From positions 323 to 55,044 of the forward strand of contig NZ_QVEX01000025.1 in assembly GCF_003434055.1 (NCBI RefSeq): a DNA stretch of 54,722 nt, read 5' to 3'. How positions within the stretch are numbered: the stretch's first letter is position 1; each line of letters starts with the position of its first letter. Under the pieces are notes generated by a model. That model made no database searches, was not told the origin of the DNA, and was given only the letters and a program-made list of their open reading frames with translations. The stretch comes from Enterocloster aldenensis. Lineage in GTDB: Bacteria > Bacillota > Clostridia > Lachnospirales > Lachnospiraceae. Of the stretch, positions 25,511-32,497 are shown in pieces. Both the position numbers and the translations under genes were made by a program.

Positions 25511-25798
25511 ATGGATGAAAGAAACGTTGGCGGACGCCAGCACAAACTTATATTTCAGAACCGTGGAACAGGTAATATAACAGGAATCTGTGATGTGGTG
25601 TCCTTTGATGAGAATACCATTGTCCTGGATACGGATATGGGGCTTCTCACCATTAAGGGAAAGGAACTGCATGTGAGCAGGCTTACCCTTGAAAAGGGGG
25701 AGGTGGATATAGAGGGGACCATTGACAGCTGTGTGTACAGCTCCAATGAGGCCCTGCGCAAATCCGGGGAATCCCTGTTTACCAGGCTGTTTAAATAG
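25511..25798 (+). CDS. yabP: Sporulation protein YabP
   Basis: A 95-residue protein of the YabP/YqfC family, a small beta-rich sporulation protein required in the mother cell in Bacillus, of unknown biochemical role. The typical pattern is a run of short strands with GVVSFDENTIVLDT-type turns (here CDVVSFDENTIVLDTDMGLL) and LTLEKGEVDIEGTIDSCVY. The start at 25511 has its GGGGAGG inside a terminator hairpin. It is followed by yabQ 11 bases later. In Bacillus the gene is sigma-E controlled; no convincing sigma-E promoter is visible here. Confidence 0.88.
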   Translation: MDERNVGGRQHKLIFQNRGTGNITGICDVVSFDENTIVLDTDMGLLTIKGKELHVSRLTLEKGEVDIEGTIDSCVYSSNEALRKSGESLFTRLFK

Positions 25799-25809
25799 GA
25801 GGTAAGGAT

Positions 25810-26190
25810 GTGAGCGGCAGGATTCAGTACGAAGTCTGGCTTATGGCCCTGAGCCTGGTGACCGGGGCATGGCTGATGCTGGCCTATGATACCCTGAGGG
25901 TATTCCGTCTGGTCATCCGGCACGGCAGTTTCTGGATGGGGGTGGAGGATTTTATATATTGGCTGTATGCGGGCCTTGTTACATTCATCCTTCTGTATGA
26001 ACAGAACGACGGGGTATTCCGGGCGTACGTGGTAGGCGGGGTGTTTTTGGGCATGATCCTATATGACAGGTTCATCAGCAGAATTTTTTTTAAGTGCTTG
26101 AAAAAGATAGGTAAATGTCTTAAAATAATATTTAACAGGGGCAGACATACAAAAATCTGTAACCAGGAACAAAGTGAAGTTGGTGAGTAG
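25810..26190 (+). CDS. yabQ: Spore cortex biosynthesis protein YabQ
   Basis: A 126-residue membrane protein with three to four hydrophobic helices in the first 90 residues (LMALSLVTGAWLMLAYDTLRV, FIYWLYAGLVTFILLY, AYVVGGVFLGMILYD) and a basic tail, matching YabQ, which is needed for the spore cortex. The GTG at 25810 follows AGGAGGTAAG. Its 3' end overlaps a possible GTG start of divIC, and the two are clearly in one operon with yabP. Confidence 0.88.
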   Translation: MSGRIQYEVWLMALSLVTGAWLMLAYDTLRVFRLVIRHGSFWMGVEDFIYWLYAGLVTFILLYEQNDGVFRAYVVGGVFLGMILYDRFISRIFFKCLKKIGKCLKIIFNRGRHTKICNQEQSEVGE

Positions 26191-26194
26191 ACAG

Positions 26195-26512
26195 ATGAAA
26201 TCCTATGGTAAATCAAGACGCATAAAAAAGGATAAATGGGCAAACCGCATGGCTATCATGGGGATTACCCTTGTTGTCATGTGCCTTGCCGTTGCCATTA
26301 ACATAAAGGGCGCGGACCTTAAGCAGTCCGACCTGGATTACCAGATAAGGGAAGAGAATCTGGCAAGGCAGGTGGCAGAGGAGGAGAAGCGGACCGGCGA
26401 GCTGCAGGAATACAAGATTTATGTCAAGACCAAGCAGTATGCCGAGGAAGTGGCCAAGGAAAGGCTGGGACTGGTGAACCCGGATGAGATACTATTAAAG
26501 CCAACCCAGTAA
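26195..26512 (+). CDS. divIC: Septum formation initiator DivIC/FtsB-like protein
   Basis: About 105 residues: a basic N-terminal tail, one transmembrane helix (about 19-38, MAIMGITLVVMCLAVAINI), then a coiled coil (about 40-80) and the conserved ending YAEEVAKERLGLVNPDEILLKP, which is the FtsB/DivIC signature. It works with FtsL and DivIB in the divisome outside the membrane. The ATG at 26195 with GGTGAG upstream is favoured over a GTG at 26174 that would overlap yabQ. It sits in the Bacillus position between yabQ and spoIIE. Confidence 0.88.
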   Translation: MKSYGKSRRIKKDKWANRMAIMGITLVVMCLAVAINIKGADLKQSDLDYQIREENLARQVAEEEKRTGELQEYKIYVKTKQYAEEVAKERLGLVNPDEILLKPTQ

Positions 26513-26529
26513 TGACGAAAACAGGCGAA
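26513..26529 (+). promoter_or_regulatory. Tandem Spo0A boxes upstream of spoIIE
   Basis: TGACGAA (26513-26519) matches the Spo0A box TGNCGAA exactly, and AGGCGAA (26523-26529) matches at six of seven positions exactly 10 bp later, one helical turn. They lie about 65-80 bp before the likely transcription start of spoIIE. Confidence 0.7.
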
Positions 26530-26553
26530 ACATTTTTAATATTCCAATCATGA

Positions 26554-26587
26554 TTAGACATTTATTTCCCTCCGTGATGCGTATACT
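26554..26587 (+). promoter_or_regulatory. Spo0A-activated type promoter of spoIIE (21 bp spacer)
   Basis: TAGACA (26555-26560) and TATACT (26582-26587) are separated by 21 bp. Bacillus spoIIE and spoIIG have sigma-A promoters with this abnormal spacing that need Spo0A~P. TTAGACA (26554-26560) is also a reverse-strand Spo0A box at six of seven positions overlapping the -35, as in those promoters. Confidence 0.75.
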
Positions 26588-26616
26588 GGAAGTTACGCGG
26601 ATTAGGAGGGATTTTT

Positions 26617-28038
26617 GTGTTTTCAAGGAATAGCAGAGATATAAAAAATAAAGTAGATGTGAATCATTATACGGCCAGAAGGCTGGGGGACATGGCGGAA
26701 TCGCTGAACCAGCTGGCCAAGGCATTTGACGATGAGGTGGAAAAGAGCGGGCAGCTGACCCGGTTGGACGGGCTGGCCGCCATGCAGGCAAGCGCTGCCC
26801 TGGTGTGCGAAAGCTGCAGCAAGTGCAATCTGTATGCTGACAGTGAAAAGGAGGACAGTTATTACCTGTATTACCTGCTGCGGGCATTTGAGCAGAAAGG
26901 CCGCATTGATTATGAGGACATGCCCCAGATGTTTAAGAGCGGGTGCAGGAAACAGGACGCCTACCTGGCCCAGCTTAACCGCAGCCTGGGACGGGCTACC
27001 ATGAACCTGTCCTGGAAGAACCGTTTTTTAGAGAGCAGGGACGCGGTGGTGTCGCAGTTCCGGGAACTGTCTGTCATCCTGGAGGAGTTTTCCCATCAGA
27101 TTGACCAGGCCAGGGATATCAGTGAGGAGTTTGATTACATAATAAAGAAGCATTTCAGGAAATATCATATAGCGGTGGGGAACCTGCTTTTGCTGGAGTA
27201 TGGGAATGGCCAGAAAGAGGCGTTCCTGACAGCCAGGACCACCAACGGCAGGTGCATAACATCCAAGGAAGCGGCTGAGCTTATGGGCCAGGTGGTGGAT
27301 GATTCCAGGTGGAGTCCTGCCAAGGACAGCCGCAGCATCATAACCAAGCAGTATGCCACCATCCGTCTGCTGGAGGACGGCGGCTACCGCATGCTTTACG
27401 GCGCGTCCAGGATACCGCGCCAGGGTGAGAAATATTCAGGGGATAATTATACATTCTGTGAAAGCCAGGGAAGCCAGGTGGTGATGAGTCTTTCCGACGG
27501 CATGGGAAGCGGGGAGACTGCATCCAAGGAGAGCAGGCAGGTGGTGGAACTGACGGAGCAGCTCCTGGAGACCGGATTCTCAGCAAGGGCAGCCCTTAAA
27601 CTGGTCAACACGGTCCTTTTGCTGGCCGGTGCGGAGCAGCACCCTGCCACGCTGGATGTGAGCTGTATCGACCTTCATACAGGCGTGCTGGAAGTGATGA
27701 AGCTGGGAGCGGTCCCTACCTTCATCATTGACGACGAGGGGGTGGAAATCCTGGAAGCGGGACAGGTTCCCATGGGAATCATGAACGGGGTGGAGCCCGT
27801 GCTCATGTCCAGGAAACTATGGGATGGCAACCGCATCATCATGGTCAGCGACGGGGTGCTGGACGCGCTTCCGGGGGATGACAAGGAGCAGGTGATGAAA
27901 CAGTACCTGGAGAGCGTGGATGAGATGGGGCCTCAGGAACTGGCTGACCAGATACTGGATTTTGCCGTGTCCTTCATTCCTGCGCCAAGGGATGACATGA
28001 CGGTACTGACAGCAGGGCTGTGGAAACGGCATTCCTAA
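26617..28038 (+). CDS. spoIIE: Stage II sporulation protein E, short form without the membrane domain
   Basis: A 473-residue PP2C-type phosphatase that should dephosphorylate SpoIIAA-P and so release sigma-F in the forespore. The C-terminal domain (about 265-470) has the metal-binding Asp of SDGMGSG (D294), then MVSDGVLDALPGDD and the final PRDDMTVL. The middle region keeps a CxxCxxC group (C64, C67, C70) plus C110. Bacillus SpoIIE is about 827 residues with ten membrane helices at its N-terminus; none is present here and the upstream gap is too small to hold them. The GTG at 26617 has AGGAGGG. Position between divIC and tilS is conserved. Confidence 0.88.
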   Translation: MFSRNSRDIKNKVDVNHYTARRLGDMAESLNQLAKAFDDEVEKSGQLTRLDGLAAMQASAALVCESCSKCNLYADSEKEDSYYLYYLLRAFEQKGRIDYEDMPQMFKSGCRKQDAYLAQLNRSLGRATMNLSWKNRFLESRDAVVSQFRELSVILEEFSHQIDQARDISEEFDYIIKKHFRKYHIAVGNLLLLEYGNGQKEAFLTARTTNGRCITSKEAAELMGQVVDDSRWSPAKDSRSIITKQYATIRLLEDGGYRMLYGASRIPRQGEKYSGDNYTFCESQGSQVVMSLSDGMGSGETASKESRQVVELTEQLLETGFSARAALKLVNTVLLLAGAEQHPATLDVSCIDLHTGVLEVMKLGAVPTFIIDDEGVEILEAGQVPMGIMNGVEPVLMSRKLWDGNRIIMVSDGVLDALPGDDKEQVMKQYLESVDEMGPQELADQILDFAVSFIPAPRDDMTVLTAGLWKRHS

Positions 28039-28059
28039 AGAAAGGCAGTAGGATAGGGC

Positions 28060-28088
28060 TTGCGCGGCCGGGGATTTACAGGTATATT
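28060..28088 (+). promoter_or_regulatory. Promoter of the tilS-hpt-ftsH operon
   Basis: TTGCGC (28060-28065) and TATATT (28083-28088) are 17 bp apart, directly after spoIIE, which allows housekeeping expression of tilS-hpt-ftsH apart from the sporulation gene. Confidence 0.55.
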
Positions 28089-28103
28089 ATAATAAGACAC
28101 CTA

Positions 28104-28150
28104 AAACCGCCCTGGCGGCATCCTGGTCCATCTTGTATCCGGGGCGGTTT
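28104..28150 (+). promoter_or_regulatory. Leader hairpin before tilS
   Basis: AAACCGCCC (28104-28112) pairs with GGGCGGTTT (28142-28150) around a 29-base loop, starting about ten bases after the likely transcription start. There is no T run, so it may stabilise or control the leader and not terminate transcription. Confidence 0.45.
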
Positions 28151-28173
28151 GGGACGGCCTGGAGAATAACCGG

Positions 28174-29625
28174 ATGCAGGTGGGACAGATGGATGTGACA
28201 GAACAGAGGGTCAGAAAGACCATAGAAGAATATCATATGCTGGACCCGGGGGACCGGGTAATCGCAGCAGTATCAGGAGGGGCAGATTCCGTCTGCCTCT
28301 TAACGTTGTTATGCGGCATGAAAAAGGACTGGGACCTGGAGCTTTTAGCGGTCCATGTCCACCATGGGCTCAGGGGACAGGAGGCTGACAGGGATGCGGA
28401 TTTTGTCAGGGCATTGTGTGAAGAACTGGATGTCACCTGTCATATCATAAAGGTAGATGTGCGTAAGTCTGCATCGGAAAATGGGATGTCCGAGGAGGAG
28501 GCAGGCAGGATACTGAGATATGAGGCGCTGGAGCAGGAGGCCTGCAGGTGGGAAGGGCGCTGCGGTGAGGCGCAGGACTGCGATGGGGGGCAGGGGAGCC
28601 TTGGCAGTGGGACCGGGGCGTGCCGGAATAAAAGGGTGAAGATTGCAGTAGCCCATCACAGCAACGACCAGGCAGAAACCATACTCCACAACCTGTTCCG
28701 AGGGAGCGGGCTTGGGGGGCTGAAAGGGATTCCTTATGTAAGGGGCAGGATCATACGGCCTCTTTTGGATATAGGACGGCAGGATATCGTAAGGTGGCTG
28801 GAGGAAAATGGCCGCGCCTGGGTACAGGATTCCACCAACACCTCCAACCACTATACCCGTAACCGGATACGGTGCCGTCTGCTTCCGCTGATTGAGGAGG
28901 AGGTAAACCAGGGCGCGGCCGGCAATATCCTGCGCATGGGGAGGCTGGCATCCCAGGCAGATGAATATCTGCGGGCACAGGGGGAATGCTGGATAAAGGG
29001 GCATGTCATACGCGGCGGCCCGGCGCATTTCCTGATTCCCTGTGACGCACTGGAGGCAGAGCCGGAAATCATCCGTTCCTATGTGGTGATGGAGCTGTTA
29101 AAAAGCCTGGCTGGATCAGCCAAAGACCTTGGCCTGGTTCATGTACAGCAGGTGCTTTCCCTGGCCGGGCGGCCGGTGGGAAAAGAGGTAAACCTGCCCT
29201 ATTCGCTTCTGGCCCGGAGGGAATACGGGGGAATTTCCATTGGCAGGGGTATTTTGCAGGAAGAGGACGGGGAGGCATGCCTGCCCCAGGTCAGAATGAG
29301 CATTTTTCCCTATAAAAAAGGGTCACAATTTCCGAAAAATATGTATACGAAATGGTTTGACTGTGATAGAATAGAGGGTACGCCCGTGGTAAGAACCAGG
29401 CGTCCGGGAGATTATATTATCCTGGCGGATGGAAGCCATAAGGCATTAAAACGGTTTATGATTGATGAGAAAATACCGAGACAGCTGCGGGACCAGGTCC
29501 CCCTTCTGACAGACGGAAGCCATGTGATGTGGATAATCGGATACAGAATCAGCGATTTTTACAAGATTGGTCCTGATACAACCAAGGTATTGCAGGCAGA
29601 GGCAGGCAGCAGGAGAAAAGAATGA
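28174..29625 (+). CDS. tilS: tRNA(Ile)-lysidine synthetase TilS
   Basis: A 483-residue enzyme that adds lysine to C34 of tRNA-Ile (CAU), essential for AUA decoding. The PP-loop SGGADS is at residues 34-39, VHVHHGLRG follows, then AHHSNDQAETILHNLFRGSGLGGLKGI and DSTNTSNHYTRNRIR, all TilS motifs; the C-terminal lysidine domain includes RRPGDYI. Between the PP-loop region and AHHSNDQ is an extra stretch of about 30 residues rich in Gly and Cys (around 127-157), not usual in the family. The start may be 28174 or the ATG at 28189, which has GGTGGGA. Its last codons overlap the hpt start. Confidence 0.93.
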   Translation: MQVGQMDVTEQRVRKTIEEYHMLDPGDRVIAAVSGGADSVCLLTLLCGMKKDWDLELLAVHVHHGLRGQEADRDADFVRALCEELDVTCHIIKVDVRKSASENGMSEEEAGRILRYEALEQEACRWEGRCGEAQDCDGGQGSLGSGTGACRNKRVKIAVAHHSNDQAETILHNLFRGSGLGGLKGIPYVRGRIIRPLLDIGRQDIVRWLEENGRAWVQDSTNTSNHYTRNRIRCRLLPLIEEEVNQGAAGNILRMGRLASQADEYLRAQGECWIKGHVIRGGPAHFLIPCDALEAEPEIIRSYVVMELLKSLAGSAKDLGLVHVQQVLSLAGRPVGKEVNLPYSLLARREYGGISIGRGILQEEDGEACLPQVRMSIFPYKKGSQFPKNMYTKWFDCDRIEGTPVVRTRRPGDYIILADGSHKALKRFMIDEKIPRQLRDQVPLLTDGSHVMWIIGYRISDFYKIGPDTTKVLQAEAGSRRKE

Positions 29626-30179
29626 GTGAAACGGAGGATAAGGTGATGGCGGATAGGATTCGCGTGTTATTGACCGAAGAAGAGGTTGACAGACGCATTA
29701 ATGAGATGGCGGCAGAAATCAGCGAGGAGTATGAGGGCAGACAGATCCACCTGATCTGTATTTTAAAGGGCGGGGTATTCTTTACATGTGAACTGGCCAA
29801 GAGGCTTACGGTTCCCGTATCCCTGGATTTCATGTCAGTTTCCAGCTACGGGGCAGGAACCGAGTCCAGCGGCGTTGTGCGGATACTCAAGGACCTGGAT
29901 GAACCGCTGGCCGGCAAGGATGTACTGATTGTGGAGGATATCATTGACTCCGGCCGTACCCTGGCATATCTGATTGAGGTGCTGAAGCAGAGAGGGCCAA
30001 AGAGCATCCGTCTGTGCACGCTTTTAGATAAGCCGGAGCGCCGTGTGAAGAAGCAGGTAAAGGTGGATTATACCTGTTTTACAATACCGGATGAATTTGT
30101 AGTGGGATATGGACTTGACTATGACCAGAAGTACCGTAACCTGCCTTACATCGGAGTAGTAGAGCTGGACAATAAGTAG
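29622..30179 (+). CDS. hpt: Hypoxanthine phosphoribosyltransferase
   Basis: A 185-residue purine salvage enzyme joining hypoxanthine or guanine to PRPP. Motifs: LKGGVFFTCELAKRL (loop I), SSYGAGTESSGVV (flexible loop II with the catalytic tyrosine region), VLIVEDIIDSGRTLAYL (PRPP-binding, near 107-124), and DEFVVGYGLDYDQKYRNLPYIG (base-binding end). The ATG at 29622 overlaps the tilS stop as ATGA, with AGGAG upstream. TilS-Hpt-FtsH is the Bacillus order; TilS and Hpt are known to form a complex there. Confidence 0.95.
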   Translation: MSETEDKVMADRIRVLLTEEEVDRRINEMAAEISEEYEGRQIHLICILKGGVFFTCELAKRLTVPVSLDFMSVSSYGAGTESSGVVRILKDLDEPLAGKDVLIVEDIIDSGRTLAYLIEVLKQRGPKSIRLCTLLDKPERRVKKQVKVDYTCFTIPDEFVVGYGLDYDQKYRNLPYIGVVELDNK

Positions 30180-30204
30180 AAAGAAGGTCTAAGGAGGCAA
30201 TTCG

Positions 30205-32019
30205 GTGAGACAGCAGCAGACATTTAGAGGTTTTATTTTCATACTACTGATGCTGATCTTAATCGCCACGGCAGTGCGGCTGCCGTATGCAAGACAGGCG
30301 GATAAGGTTACGAATCAGGATTTTGTCAGGATATTGGATGATGGCCAGGCAGCAGAGGTCGCCATCCATCAGAATCCCCAGACCCCCACGGGTGAGGTGG
30401 TGATTACCCTGACAGACGGACAGGTGAAACGCCTGTATGTGACAGATGTAAAAGATACCCAGAAGCTTCTGGAGGATCATCAGATGGAGTACGTGGTGAT
30501 GGATGTGCCCCAGGAGAATTATCTGGTGACCATCATCCTTCCCTTCATGCTGTCCATCGTGGTGGTGGTCATCATCATCATGGTGATGAACCGCAGCGCC
30601 GGAGGCGGAGGCGCCAATGCCAGGATGATGAATTTTGGTAAGAGCAGGGCCAGGATGAGCCGGGACAGCAAGGTGAACTTTTCCAATGTGGCCGGCCTTG
30701 TGGAGGAAAAGGAAGAACTGGAAGAGGTGGTGGATTTCCTTAAGAATCCCCAGAAGTATACCAGCGTCGGGGCCAGGATCCCCAAGGGACTGCTTCTTGT
30801 GGGACCGCCGGGAACCGGTAAGACGCTGCTCGCCAAGGCAGTGGCCGGTGAGGCCGGTGTGCCGTTCTTTTCCATCTCCGGTTCTGATTTTGTGGAAATG
30901 TTCGTAGGCGTGGGCGCATCCCGTGTCCGCGACCTGTTTGAGGAAGCCAAGAAGAATTCGCCCTGTATTGTGTTCATCGACGAGATTGACGCGGTTGCAC
31001 GCCGCAGAGGCACCGGCATGGGCGGCGGACACGATGAGAGGGAGCAGACCCTGAACCAGCTGCTGGTTGAGATGGATGGTTTTGGCGTCAATGAGGGAAT
31101 CATTGTCATGGCAGCCACCAACCGCGTGGATATACTGGATCCTGCAATCCTGCGTCCGGGACGTTTTGACAGGAAGGTGGCGGTTGGCCGCCCGGATGTA
31201 AAGGGACGTGAGGAAATCCTCAAGGTACATTCCAAGGAGAAACCTCTCAGCGAGGACGTGGACCTGCGCAGGGTGGCCCAGACCACGGCAGGGTTTACGG
31301 GAGCCGACTTAGAAAACCTGATGAATGAGGCAGCCATTGTTTCTGCACGGGAGAACCGCAGGTTCATCAAGCAGAGTGATATTGACCGGGCCTTTGTAAA
31401 GGTGGGCATCGGCGCGGAGAAGAAGAGCAAGGTGATTTCTGAAAAGGATAAGAAGATTACGGCATACCATGAGGCGGGCCATGCAATCCTGTTCCATGTG
31501 CTTCCGGATGTGGGCCCTGTGCACACGGTATCCATTATCCCCACCGGAATCGGCGCGGCCGGTTACACCATGCCTCTTCCTGAAAACGATGAGATGTTCA
31601 ACACCAGGGGCCGCATGATGCAGAACATCATGGTGGACCTGGGCGGCAGGATTGCAGAGGAACTGATATTTGACGATATTACCACGGGCGCGTCCCAGGA
31701 TATCAAGCAGGCCACCCAGATTGCCAGGGCCATGGTGACCCAGTACGGTATGTCCGATAAGGTGGGCATGATCCAGTACGGCGGGGATGAGAATGAGGTA
31801 TTCATCGGACGTGACCTGGCCCACACCAAGTCCTATGGCAACGGTGTGGCGGATACCATTGACACTGAGGTGAAGCGGATTATTGATGAGTGCTACCAGA
31901 AGGCAAGGGATATCATCAAACAATATGATTATGTCCTTCATTCCTGCGCCAGCCTTTTAATTGAAAAGGAAAAAATTAACCAGGAAGAATTCGAGGCGCT
32001 TTTCAGCCCGGCCCAGTAA
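30205..32019 (+). CDS. ftsH: ATP-dependent zinc metalloprotease FtsH
   Basis: A 604-residue hexameric AAA+ membrane protease. Membrane helices at about 9-25 and 107-128 flank a small outside domain. The Walker A motif GPPGTGKT is at 200-207, Walker B IVFIDE at 255-260, the second region of homology around [20 protein letters not shown], and the zinc site HEAGH at 422-426 with the third ligand region further on ([13 protein letters not shown]). It ends with [15 protein letters not shown], typical for Clostridia. The start is GTG at 30205 with AAGGAGG. It degrades misassembled membrane proteins and regulators; a possible small membrane protein is encoded just after it. Confidence 0.97.
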   Translation: MRQQQTFRGFIFILLMLILIATAVRLPYARQADKVTNQDFVRILDDGQAAEVAIHQNPQTPTGEVVITLTDGQVKRLYVTDVKDTQKLLEDHQMEYVVMDVPQENYLVTIILPFMLSIVVVVIIIMVMNRSAGGGGANARMMNFGKSRARMSRDSKVNFSNVAGLVEEKEELEEVVDFLKNPQKYTSVGARIPKGLLLVGPPGTGKTLLAKAVAGEAGVPFFSISGSDFVEMFVGVGASRVRDLFEEAKKNSPCIVFIDEIDAVARRRGTGMGGGHDEREQTLNQLLVEMDGFGVNEGIIVMAATNRVDILDPAILRPGRFDRKVAVGRPDVKGREEILKVHSKEKPLSEDVDLRRVAQTTAGFTGADLENLMNEAAIVSARENRRFIKQSDIDRAFVKVGIGAEKKSKVISEKDKKITAYHEAGHAILFHVLPDVGPVHTVSIIPTGIGAAGYTMPLPENDEMFNTRGRMMQNIMVDLGGRIAEELIFDDITTGASQDIKQATQIARAMVTQYGMSDKVGMIQYGGDENEVFIGRDLAHTKSYGNGVADTIDTEVKRIIDECYQKARDIIKQYDYVLHSCASLLIEKEKINQEEFEALFSPAQ

Positions 32020-32026
32020 ACAGCGG

Positions 32027-32134
32027 ATGGGAAACGGCTGGCTTATCCTGTCAGTCCTTGCTTTAATGGCCCTCTTTGCCACCTTTTCCATGAACCGGTA
32101 CTGGAATAAGTGCTCCCAGAAGTATAATTACTGA
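32027..32134 (+). CDS. Possible 35-residue single-helix membrane protein
   Basis: A short frame beginning seven bases after the ftsH stop. The product starts MGNGWLILSVLALMALFATF, a clear hydrophobic helix, and ends in a basic, aromatic tail (MNRYWNKCSQKYNY). The positive charges after the helix fit an N-out or re-entrant small protein. The SD is weak (AGCGG), so translation would depend on coupling with ftsH. Several small membrane proteins are known FtsH substrates or modulators, which makes the position suggestive, but no family is recognised. It may be chance. Confidence 0.42.
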   Translation: MGNGWLILSVLALMALFATFSMNRYWNKCSQKYNY

Positions 32135-32328
32135 GTGTTTTTTGATAAAAGGGATATGTTTTTTCAATAAACCCCCTCCCTTTGTCTATTTTCACCACAA
32201 ACACACTGGAAATAATTGCATCTTTGTGCACACTTTTTTTCATACCTGTGATATTATAATAGACGTAACCCCCCCCAATACATTATATAGTTTTTGCTAC
32301 ACCCCATAAGAAACGAAATACCTTCTCC

Positions 32329-32360
32329 TGAAAAGCCTGGCTACCCCGCCAGGCTTTTCA
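32329..32360. terminator. Bidirectional-looking terminator hairpin
   Basis: TGAAAAGCCTGGC (32329-32341) is the exact inverse of 32348-32360, with a 6-base loop. The T-rich end is within the stem, a common clostridial terminator form. It probably ends the ftsH transcript. Confidence 0.7.
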
Positions 32361-32419
32361 CTTTGTGGCAGGTGTGCAAAAATGTCACCTTTATCGAGGT
32401 TTTTCTACTATTATTCGTC

Positions 32420-32448
32420 TTGTGCAATTGTGGGAATTCATATACAAT
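32420..32448 (+). promoter_or_regulatory. Promoter of the GH13 gene
   Basis: TTGTGC (32420-32425) and TACAAT (32443-32448) lie 17 bp apart, about 50 bases before the GTG start. No convincing cre site is seen. Confidence 0.5.
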
Positions 32449-32497
32449 AGATGGAAGGAAAGTATTTTTTGACCAAATAAGGAAAAGGATATAAAGA

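Larger units (their letters stand above)
32135..32497. other. 363-base gap between ftsH and the GH13 gene
   Basis: AT-rich, with no supported reading frame. It contains homopolymer runs (G/C and T runs near 32155-32280), a perfect 13 bp hairpin at 32329-32360 and a promoter at 32420-32448, listed separately. No riboswitch pattern is recognised. Confidence 0.6.
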
